From: Onchidella celtica
Taxonomy: Eukaryota; Mollusca; Gastropoda; Systellommatophora; Onchidiidae
Reading direction: 5' to 3'
DNA: 64,000 nt
Assembly (NCBI GenBank): GCA_963931925.1
Contig: OZ007574.1
Coordinates: 39,376,438-39,440,437 of the forward strand
The position numbers and the translations under genes were made by a program. Below, in pieces: positions 48,360-58,334 of the stretch (its first letter is position 1; every line of letters begins with the position of its first letter). Below the pieces are notes generated by a model that worked only from the letters and a program-made list of their open reading frames with translations, ran no database searches and was not told where the DNA came from.

Positions 48360-48840
48360 TATGCAAGCTTGATGTCAATCCCTACATCATTCCTACGTAG
48401 GATTTAAGTTGGAACAATGCAGTATTCTGATCGGATTTATTCTGGTCGGAATTATGTCATTCCTACATGTAAACAATGTCAATTCAGGATTCCTACATCG
48501 GATTGATGTAGAAAAATGACATCATTCCGCTGCCAGATTTAAGTCGGAACACGTCATATTCTGATCAGATTGCCAACATCAGAACAATGCCATATCGATG
48601 CAACAAAAATGCCATCATTCCCATGTCAGATTTAGGTCGGAACAAAGTCGTATTCTGATCGGATTGGCAACATCAGAACGATGCCATTCCAACATGCAAA
48701 CTTGATATCAATCCTACGTAGAATTCCGTCATCAGGCTGATGTAGAAAAAATTCCATCATTCCGATGTCGGATTTAAGTCGGAACAAAGTCATATTCTGA
48801 TCGGACTGCAAACATCACAACGATGCCATTCCGATCTCTC
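48360..48840 (+). repeat. Tandem array derived from the CCAGC-GCAACCC MITE interior
   Basis: GGATTTAAGTCGGAACA-like words occur at about 48400, 48536, 48629 and 48770. Each is followed by TATTCTGATCGGATTG, with CATCATTCC and GATTGATGTAGAAAAA blocks between. The CCTACGTAGGATT and GATTGATGTAG words match the interior of the MITE copies at 50593 and 53045, so the array probably arose by tandem expansion of that element. Unit length is about 90-140 bp. Confidence 0.65.
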
Positions 48841-49042
48841 ACTCATTTATACCTCCATCCACTCACTCACTCTCAATGAACTCACGAACTCACACATTCG
48901 CCAGTACTCACGAGCACGGAGACATTCAGCGACTCACTCTGCATCAGGCCAATTCCATGAAATGTCAACCAGTAAGAGGAAATACGGAATTTGAAATACC
49001 AAATAAAAAAGCCTTGGTATAACTTCTAAAATGGTTTGTTGA

Positions 49043-49305
49043 CAAGGAAATGTCTTCAGAGGAAGAAAACAAACTGGATTTCATCATTTTACTGCATGTT
49101 TTCAAAGAACAATATTTCATACTGAGAAACAAAAATATTCAATACAATTTGCAGTTTGATGTTTAATAACAAGTAACTGATGTGATCAGTTGTTTGTCCC
49201 TTCTTTTATTGCATTGACATTTTGACAATGTAAAAATAATAAGAACATTAATTTTATTTCTGACTTAGGTTTTGACTAGAAAGAATCCAATAGACATTAT
49301 TGGTT
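49043..49305 (+). repeat. 263-bp duplicated segment, copy A
   Basis: Matches 56375-56637 with only about four differences over 263 bp. It contains the frame MSSEEENKLDFIILLHVFK plus about 19 more residues before a stop. The family is unknown. Both boundaries are abrupt, as expected of a transposed or recently duplicated segment. Confidence 0.85.
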
Positions 49306-49308
49306 TTG

Positions 49309-49924
49309 TGTAACACACATCACACTTTGCATGATAAAGTCTAGCAATAAATATTTCAGACAGATCACAACAAATTACAAACTAACATAATTTATTACTG
49401 TAAATTGTTAAACATTCAAGCTTAAATCCAAAACTTGATTTTATTCCTGAAAAAATGGCACTTGAAAGGTGAAGATCTAATACATGACATTTTAAAAAAA
49501 TGGAATATACGTCACGGCATTTTTAAATTTTTTATTATTATTATTATTATTGGGTTGTTGTTTTTGCCTGGGTCGCCTAAAAATGTAAGAATTATGAGAT
49601 ACAGACTTTCATAGCAGTCATTTACAAGTAGAGCATAAAAAGTCAGGTGAAATTCTTTGATTACATTCACAGAAATTCCAGAAAATGTTACTTAAACTAT
49701 AGAACCACTTTTCATGATTGTAACACACGTCACACCATGCTAAGCACCATGTTGACTTAGATCTTACTTTTAAGTTTTTTTCATTAAAGATAAAAACTTG
49801 TAGAGTTGCCTTTTTTCTTTTTTTTTATCATCGAAAAGGTTCAAATGATAAATATCTCATTTAATGATTTGTTCTGGAAGAGAGGAAGGCGAAAGCCCGG
49901 TATTCAGGTGTAACACACGTCACA
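49309..49924 (+). promoter_or_regulatory. Three TGTAACACACGTCACA words upstream of an exon
   Basis: TGTAACACAC(A/G)TCACA occurs at 49309-49324, 49719-49734 and 49909-49924, with no similarity of the surrounding sequence. The core contains ACGTCA, the CRE/ATF half-site type, in two of three copies. The last copy ends 41 bp before the ATG of the exon at 49966. A shared regulatory role is inference. Confidence 0.45.
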
Positions 49925-49965
49925 TGGAATGGGCCATCAGATGTCCTGTCTTTGCGTTTCCCGAA

Positions 49966-50160
49966 ATGGGTCAAGGTTGTTGTTTTTTTCTCATTGAAAT
50001 GACAACAAAAGCGTGCTCGTCACGACCAATCCCATTAGACTCAAAACCAAGGAAAAGACTTCTTGCTGTTAACGCTCACGAGTGTATACTTAATGCATTA
50101 AAAAACCTTTCCAGAAGTTTAGGAGTAGGAGATCTCACAGCATTAACTCTACGATTAAAG
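49966..50160 (+). CDS. Orphan first coding exon, MGQGCC start
   Basis: ATG at 49966 gives 65 codons ending exactly at a strong donor (ATTAAAG/GTGAGTG) in phase 0. The start Met-Gly-x-x-Cys-Cys fits the N-myristoylation plus palmitoylation pattern of membrane-anchored proteins. The rest has a basic stretch (DSKPRKRLLAV) and an amphipathic helix-like part (HECILNALKNLSRSLGVGD). I do not recognise the family. An in-frame upstream ATG at 49864 exists but its extra residues look random. Later exons were not identified. A possible last exon lies at 54003. Confidence 0.45.
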
Positions 50161-50592
50161 GTGAGTGTGTTTTCCAGCATGACATTGTGAGAGCTTATTG
50201 ACCGATTGCCTTTTCAGGTCATTTATTACTTTTGCAGGAAGAGACAGCATTATTGGCCTGTTGTTTTTTTTTCTTAATTGATACGGGGGTCGGGAGAGCA
50301 CTAAATACATGTATCAGTTTTGACACTATCATATGCCAATTAATTTGTTAAGTGGAAGACGTCATGCATCCCCACCCCACCCTCCCCGAAATCTCGTCAA
50401 AGAAATAATTATTAAAATGTTATAACATTTAATAATTTCGTCTTACTTGAGTGGATTAGTTGTGACTTGTTCACGCTTCATCTGAAGGGGCAAACGAAAT
50501 TATAATAACATAGATCTAATCAAATTTAACATTTTTCTTTGTTGTTGTTTCGTGCTACTGGATTTCCAGCTTCGTTCATGTCACTCCCTCTG

Positions 50593-50766
50593 CAACTAGC
50601 AACCTTACGGAAATCCGAGGCGTAGGACTGACGTCAAGTTTGCACGTAGGAATGATATCGTTCCTACCTAGATCCGCTGGTTACTACATCGCACCGACGT
50701 CGGTTTGATGTAGGAAACCGCCCTTACGGAAATCTACGTTAGATTGACATAATTTTACTGGCTGGG
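50593..50766. mobile_element. CCAGC-GCAACCC MITE, copy 2
   Basis: Starts CAACTAGCAACCTTACGG and ends TTACTGGCTGGG. The interior has CGTTCCTACCTAGATCCGCTG and GACGTCGGTTTGATGTAGG. No coding capacity. Confidence 0.75.
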
Positions 50767-50871
50767 TTAAATACGACGTCTAGCACACCGCATACTAGAG
50801 TGGGAACATTGACTTCTGAAACAATAATAAAAGAATTGTTTCGTTATGCCCTGATTTGATCATCTAGCAAC

Positions 50872-52700
50872 AGAGAGTATAGATATAGAGAGGGTTCACT
50901 GTCGGCCGCTTTGCACTGCGAGACACGGGGGGCGCCGCGAACCAGCCGGCGAGCGGGCTAAATGTAGGTCGCTGTGGTAAACAAAACCACGTGTAGGTAT
51001 TTTCAGTGGGAGAAAGAGCGAACTCCGTGGTATAAACTTAGTAAACTGGCGGCTTCTTACACTTTCAATCAACCCCAAACTGTGAAGAAACCCCAGTAGG
51101 TAGATGCTCACGTTCTTTATGATACAGATAGCTCTTTTCAAATAAAATAAACCACATGGAATTGCATTTTCGCGAGGTGCTGATTTCAAATCTCTGGGCC
51201 TAATGGCAGTACAGCGTAGATCTAGATCTCAATGGATCGACAGTATGATTACATGAATCGAAATCATTCCACCTAAATCCAGGCTTCTAGCTTTTTATTT
51301 TGTCATAGATCGTGTTAAACCTAGTATTCCCTAGCTGGACTTAGGTGGTAGGTGAAGCTTTTCTCCAAAATAAATGTGCGGTCTGCATTGCGGATCCTTT
51401 AAAAGGTGCATTTGCATTCATTAAGCTGGCGCATGTAGATGTAAATTTTGCCATTGTGTTCGGCTCGTAAATTGTTACATGGTCATTTTGGGGTGTGCAG
51501 GGTGGCGTTAATTTAGAGGGTGGTTGAGGAACGCCAATAAAATAAATAAATAAATAAATAAAATGTCAAGATAGCATGCATTCTTCTTCATGGCATACCC
51601 CCCACCTTCTTCAGAGCAGCAGGCCTCAAAATGTTCAGAGCAGTGAATATTGCATTAATTGCAAAGAATATGCTGTTCAGGCTTCTTATCTAGATCAGCT
51701 CATCTTGGATTGATTACCCACCACTTGTAGCCTAAACCAAACATAACTAAGGACAAAATATTATGAGTTACCACAACTTACTTATATATTCTTGGAGGGG
51801 TGGGGCCCGGTCGTGTTATTATTATATTATTGTTAACCATCTTTTGATGAACAGGGAAGAGGCAGAGAAGAGTAGAACACTCTTTCTCTCTTTCCCATAG
51901 TAACAGCAACTTGTAAGCAGTGTTGCTTCTTCCTTTTTAAGCTAGATCTATACCATGATTATTTTTAGTTTTAGAAAATGCATCAGAAAGGTGAACATAA
52001 ATAATCTATATTAAATACTCTTTAGTATAATTGTACATGTATGATATAAATTAAACATATAATAAGTGGTTGATATAGATCTAGGTGTAAAATTAATCTT
52101 ATTCTAGGCCTGTGCATATCATCCTGTAATTAGATCTAGATCTCTAATCTAGATCTAGATCTAACTCGATAGACTCAAGACCAAGTTTTGAAACCGTGTG
52201 CATGTCTTTTTTCTGTTAGAATCATAGGCAGAATATTGACCTCAAGGTTCCCCAAGTAGATCTAGTTTTGAATACGATTGCGATTTTGAGTCAGCTCACA
52301 AAGTGAAAAGTCAGGGCGTGAAATTCTTGACCCGGATTATGGCTAGTTTCCGTCTAAAGATGCGATCAAACATTTGTGAAACAGCGGAATGATTTCCTCA
52401 TTACTTTTCTAAATCAATTTGGATGATAAAAAAATTAAGCTCGGGTAGTTTTACTGAAGAATTCATGCAATATTATTGCAGAACTCCAGCGGCAATGCGG
52501 GTTCGCCATAGGAATCTATGCACAGCTGTTCATGTTTACCACAGCGACCTCATTTTAGCGGCGCTGACCCAGTTTCGCGTTTTGGCGGAAGTGAACCCTC
52601 TCTATATATATTATCTATCCTCTCTGCTAGCATTGCTGTTTAATTTGCATTTTACCAACCAAGGCCGACAGTGAACCCTCTCTATATGTCTATACTCTCT
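50872..52700. mobile_element. 1.8-kb element with 36-38 bp terminal inverted repeats
   Basis: AGAGAGTATAGATATAGAGA then GGGTTCACTGTCGGCC (50872-50907) recurs as the reverse complement at 52663-52700, with a 2-nt indel. The interior shows no transposase. It carries ACACGGGGGGCGCCGCGAAC and GCGAGCGGGC-type GC-rich words, an (AAAT)n tract at 51538-51562 and AGATCT repeats at 52130-52165. Related fragments lie at about 3070-3113 and 62080-62300. No target duplication found. Confidence 0.7.
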
Positions 52701-53044
52701 GATTTTACTATTTAAATGAAAAATTGTCTCCAATTAGTTTCTGAAACGAAAACGATGTTTCATATGTCTCCATAATTCGTCAGCAAATAGGCACGAATAT
52801 TATCAGTGTGAAAATGTTATTTAGCAACACAATTTTGATTTAATGGTAATTAGAATTTGCTTATGGATAAGATTTTGAAACAAGGTAAGCATTGCAAATC
52901 TTCAGCAGCTCTAACGATGCAGATCACTGTTTGAGTGTGATGGCAGTACTCTATTTAACAAGTATATACGTGTAAAAACCTCCGAAGGCCCAAATTATTC
53001 TTCATGTAATAACCAAACAGCGCATATTTCATGTCAAATACATT

Positions 53045-53234
53045 CCCAGTGAGCAACCCTACGGAAATCCGACTCAAGTTTGCATTATATACGAATGACA
53101 TCGTTCCTGCGTAGGTCCACTGGTTACAACATTGCACTGACGTCGGACTGATGTAGGCAACCACGCCTATGGTAACCCTAGCCTACAGATCCTCCAAAAA
53201 TCTGCATCAGACTGGTGAAGGGTTGCTGGCTGGG
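53045..53234. mobile_element. CCAGC-GCAACCC MITE, copy 3
   Basis: Best-preserved ends: CCCAGTGAGCAACCCTACGG on the left and GGGTTGCTGGCTGGG on the right, 190 bp overall. The interior has CATCGTTCCTGCGTAGGTCC and GACGTCGGACTGATGTAGG. Confidence 0.8.
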
Positions 53235-54002
53235 TTTATATTAGGAAGCGAGTTGCCGCTACAACTGTATCCTTTCGCAAATGTGTGTGGCAATTTAACC
53301 AACATAAAATCTGAAATCAGTCCTTTTTGGCCACGTCATCCATTTTAAGATTTATTCCCCAGTGTTATACTTGGTCAGTATGGTGAACAGATATCAACAG
53401 CTGTACAATGAAAAGGTGAAAGCTTAACTTCTCTGTATGACGAAGGAGCGAACCGCCAAAATCAGTGTTGTCAGAAATTCAGTTTTGAAAATTTTGTGCT
53501 CCTCTCACCATCGATTTCTCGCCTTTTTTGGCATATTACATAATACAAAAACTAAATGAGATTTATCAAAATTGCTTGTGTTGGACAATATACTTTTGAT
53601 AACCACAAAAGAGTTAATATCTCAAATTTGACTTATTCACCCATTTGTCATATAGATAAGTTAAGTGTTCACCTTTCTGTTGTACAGCTCTAGTTACCTA
53701 TTCGCCCCTTTGTCATGAAACCGACGACATGTTGATCACTGAGTCTCAAAAAGTTATCGATTTGTTTGGGATATTTTAATTTTTGTTTTCATAAAGAGGA
53801 CACTGATTCGCAGACCTTCATGCCCTGCAGATGAGCATCTGGAAATTGAATAATTCATCGCGTGCTTTTTATTATTGACAACTCAATTGAGGTCCCTTGG
53901 TTACATCAATAACAATGTTAACCTTTACATATCACCTCGCGCTGTGCTTAAGCACCCCAGTGCTGTGACTTTATTGCTATGTTAATTTCTCTTTTTCTTC
54001 AG

Positions 54003-54064
54003 ACGCCTATAAGACAAGTCTACTCTTTAAATTCATGACTGGCGCAGGAGCTGTCACTATGTGA
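54003..54064 (+). CDS. Possible last coding exon (YKTSLLFKFMTGAGAVTM)
   Basis: After a good acceptor (TTCTCTTTTTCTTCAG) the phase-1 frame reads AYKTSLLFKFMTGAGAVTM and stops. The short peptide looks protein-like, with ordered hydrophobic and small residues. It could be the end of the gene starting at 49966, but that exon ends in phase 0, so at least one exon between them would be required. Weak call. Confidence 0.25.
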
Positions 54065-54669
54065 AATTGGAGTTGTCTGCAACAGTGATCATGGGCTGGA
54101 TGGTGCAAAGCAAGAACAGCAAATTATTCCAGAGCATTGGTAAATACAAACAAATGAAACATATTTTATTCATATTTTATACTGCAACTATTTCCTGTTT
54201 ACTCCATATTACCTGGACATTTTTCTATTTTCTACATTAATTTTTTTCTTCCTTCAATTGACACTGATAAAACATAAGTCATAGATAAAACACGTCTTAC
54301 GTCAAATACTAAGCAAAACCAAATGGAGATGAGATATTCAAGAGTATAAAAAACACAGAATTGAAACAAGGAAACCCCGATTAAAATATAGAAGGCTTTA
54401 TGGCCAGGTTTATTCGCAGACGTCTGCAAATAAGATCAAAATCTTGTTTACAGATGCATTTTTGGTATTGTGATTTTTATTAAGGAAAAGCTCCTTTAGA
54501 TCACAATTCTGGCTTGTTTTGTTGAATAATTAGGCTCTTCACTCGGTAAATGGCTCGATTTGGAGTAACACATGGTGTTTTTTATAGTAATGATAGTATT
54601 GATACACCATGTTGCCTTTTTTTTTAATGATACTTATCAGTTATCGTGTCCTCTGTAGCATAGAGAGAC

Positions 54670-55921
54670 TGTCACGGGCAGAGTTAGGGTCTTGGGGTCA
54701 TAGTGACTGCACGAGAGGCAGTTAACTCACACTCGGACACAAACACACAAGAAATTACTAAATAACAAAAATATAGATTTCTCAGGCCGGCCGGGCCATA
54801 TGTAATAAATACTAATATAACAAAAGACGATAGAGGTATATTCAAAAAGTAAAAGCTTCCACTTATTAACTTAATGTAGCATAGTTATGTGACTATAATT
54901 CTATCAATTGTACTGCCCTCAATATCCACATGGTATAATATAAGACAAATAAGATATCAATATATAAAGTAGTTGAGTCGCCACTGGCCAGTCGCCAGAC
55001 AAACTCTCCAGAAATAATATGGTTTGGTTCTCAAGGTACAATGAAAGCTAGGAAAGCCCAGTATATTCAAAGCCTACAGAAGCACGATTTCGGCTTGTAG
55101 GTATTAAGAAGCTGGTACATATAATTCTATCCAGCTACTGACTAACATTCATATCAATTATCAGTGAGCCCGTGCCGTAAGGAGACACAAGCTAATAATA
55201 CACTCGTTCGTCGAGTCCAAGCTGTGGGTTTCTCAGACTTTCTACGAGGCTGTGGGTTTCCTCCCTATCTCTGAACTTCTATCAATTACTAGTGAAAAAG
55301 ATGAGTTACCGTTGGTCACGCCTAGCTAGTAGGCGTGAACATCAGCAGAGCGCAGCGTGGACTCTTAAGGTCAGTCCAACCAAAACCTCTCTTTCTATGA
55401 GCTTTCTCTCTCTCTAGGCTCCTTCAGTCCGATGACAATGGACTAGTCTTCGTGCCACTCAGTTCAGGTACTGGCCAACCAGAAATATGTCACGACACGA
55501 TGCTTCTGCTCGTCTGTATTCAATGAATCTCAACGTTACACGATCTTTTATACTATCCAACTACCCAGCAGGGTTAATCCGCTGGCAAAACTAGTTCAGC
55601 AATCTCATTGGCCGAAACCTCCCACCATTTTGAATGTAGGAATATAGTCTGCACTATACTACCAGCCAGTTAACGTGCAAAAACTTGTCTAGTCATACTT
55701 AACAATGTCAACTATCCCCACCTTGTTTCACCCCTACTCCTTTACTTATAATCACGAACATTAAAACCGAAAAGCGTGAATCTAATAGTTTAACTTAGCA
55801 ATTCCTTACTAGCAAACAACAATACACGCGACCGTTCAAGGCCACCAGCCAATTTCTCATGGCCCTGGTTAAAAAACAACTCACGGCTCTGCGTGAATTT
55901 TAATTAACTAGACTCATGACA
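54670..55921 (-). mobile_element. Solo LTR, 1.25 kb
   Basis: Begins TGTCACGGGC and ends CTCATGACA, so TGTCA/TGACA inverted tips, with the exact 5-bp flank GAGAC at 54665-54669 and 55922-55926. The minus strand carries a TATA-like AGTATAAAAGATCG near 55550, suggesting transcription leftwards. No internal retroelement sequence remains nearby, as expected after recombination between two LTRs. Superfamily cannot be told from an LTR alone. It is a fossil with no coding part. Confidence 0.8.
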
Positions 55922-56374
55922 GAGACCCGGCTTAGTAATGCTTTTATTCAGGTTCCTCGGTGGCATGCCAATAAATAAACTCGCCTGCCGAGTCAGAAAG
56001 GGGTTTTCGAATCTCCACAAGAGCTTACTTTTTTTTCTGTTTTTTGTTTATGCATTTTCCCTCAGCGATCATCGTTGCTGTACTCTAAGAGTTTTTTTTT
56101 CCTTTTTTTATTAGCCAATTTTGTCAGGTGTGAAATCACAGAGAAAGTCAGACAGAGCAAATTATATAAATGAACTAAAACTTCCATGCAAACAAAACAT
56201 GAATAAAACAAAACATAACAAAACAGCTGAAGCAGAAGACCCCCAAAATATATTTTCAGTAATTACAGGACAGATCTAATTAGTTACCGTAGAGACATGA
56301 AAATTTCAGTTCACACTGACTAAAAGAAATCATTTACATGTTTAACATTTGGTTTATATTTTATTTATATTTAG

Positions 56375-56637
56375 CAAGGAAATGTCTTCAGAGGAAGAAA
56401 ACAAACTGGATTTCATCATTTTACTGCATGTTTTCTAAGAACAATATTTCATACTGAGAAACAAAAATATTCAATACAATTTGCAGTTTGATGTTTAATA
56501 ACAAGTAACTGATGTGATCAGTTGTTTGTCCCTTCTTTTATTGCACTGACATTTTGACAATGTAAAAATAATAAGAACATTAATTTTATTTCTGACCTAG
56601 GTTTTGACTAGAAAGAATCCAACAGACATTATTGGTT
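56375..56637 (+). repeat. 263-bp duplicated segment, copy B
   Basis: Partner of 49043-49305, about 98 percent identical. The shared MSSEEENKLDF frame stops earlier here. The left boundary follows TATATTTAG and the right boundary is at ATTATTGGTT. Confidence 0.85.
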
Positions 56638-58334
56638 ATTCAGTTATATAGACATAAAATGAACAGTCATAAATAAAAGAAACAATGTGGAGCACACTAG
56701 CAATGATCAGTTTTGCAAACTCCTTAGGGAAAAAAATATTCCTAATACTGAGCAGTACTAAGTTAAAAAAAAAAAAAAAAGTTCCGTCATGGGACTGAGC
56801 CCAACACCGATTTAATACCATAGTTTGCGACTGGTAACCGCACATGCTGGACACTGCACCACTGCAGACCGCGATAAGCTGGAGGAACTCTGTCCATAGT
56901 AAACATCACAAAACCAAGAAACCCCATTTCTTTGCACACCTCTTCTCTCCTTCTTATCTGAGTTTCTAATTTGCCAACAATTATGTAAAAAATAATGATA
57001 CGAAGTTTATCTCTGACACTGGAATATAACTTCATGATACCCCTGGCCTTTTCCTCTCTCTGTGGGACACCAGGTCCCCTTGATGAAGTTGATGCCCTAA
57101 GCACTTACTTATTTTACTTAATGGTTAATCGAGACCTGGGCACAATTAAAATTTCCTCTCCTGTCAGATACAATCTTTGAATGCCCCCCCCCCCCCTTTT
57201 TTTTCCTTGAACGCAAATTATTTGGCTATTTATCCAGCTGAAAATTGGGGGCATGCGTCTTTTACTTCTTTGTGAAGAAACTTATTCGCGTCTGCAAATT
57301 TAAATACTTTAATCAACGAATCGTGGAAATGTTGATCTATTGCTGTCATGCAACGGTTATTTGGAGCTCAAAATTAAATGCAATGCCTGTTCATCACTAA
57401 AAAATGTGTTTAACGTGAATACGAAAACAAAGGGCTTATAGGCTAATACAATGTTTAATTACAGATTTTTTTACCATTGATCTGAATACTGCTGTTCAGT
57501 CAGTTGCAACTAGTATTGATGGCAATGTTCCGAAAAGTGTAATCGAAACCAGGCTAAACATCAGCACTACGAACGACTGCAAGCGTTTCGGTTAGTAAAG
57601 GGATCCCCGAGTGGAACATTCCAAGATTCACCCGTTTTCGTACTGATAGCCAAACAACATGGCGCCGTACACACGTGAATGAATTTCAAATCTTTGTGTA
57701 CTGAACAAAACCCATTGTAATGACAGTTGGTTATGAATGTATTTAATGACAGTTCAAACCCATGTAAGTGTTTAGTTAGGGTTAAACACATGATTTGTTA
57801 CAGTACTCTTAAACACACGGTTTCTTAAAATATTCTCAGTTGTGGGAAGCAACCGGGACTTAACGCCAGCCCGGGTTACTTTCAGCTCCAGTTCCAACGA
57901 CTGCCAACACCAGAGGAAACAGAAGCTGGAAACAAGCGTGACGAAGAAAGAGTGCCACAGATATAATCATCCATACATGCCATTCAGCTTTAAATGCGTT
58001 TGAATTAGATCTAGATCTAATGTCAGAATGAACAAATAAATTCAGATCCAGGGGCAGGACTGAGCAGCAATCTGACTCATGTGCCAAGACAGTGTAAATA
58101 AAAAGAAAATCTGTAGGCTAAAGAATTGTAACTTGTAAGAGTTCTAAATGGTTGGGACATGCAAAACTCTTTCCCATCCCATGGAATATTAACTTGCGAG
58201 GGGGGGCTCTCTCACTGTCAGTGGTTTCACAAATGTGATGAATGAATATATCATATATATTGTTACCTTTTTCAGTCTTTGATTGAATCTGAAAGCAGCT
58301 TTTTCAAAGAGGCTACGAAAATCAGAGGTGAACT
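56638..58334. other. Upstream region of UTP4
   Basis: No exon supported. A perfect ATTAGATCTAGATCTAAT palindrome lies at about 58005-58022. A possible acceptor (TTACCTTTTTCAG) at about 58276, 59 bp before the UTP4 start codon, suggests a 5' UTR exon junction. AT-rich otherwise. Confidence 0.4.

Noticed and set aside
48360-48840. CRISPR-like array
   Set aside because: Repeats are long, diverged and unevenly spaced, in eukaryotic-style DNA, and related to a nearby MITE.
56787-57104. 105-codon minus-strand frame
   Set aside because: No family motif, no splice sites at its edges, and it spans a poly-A tract.
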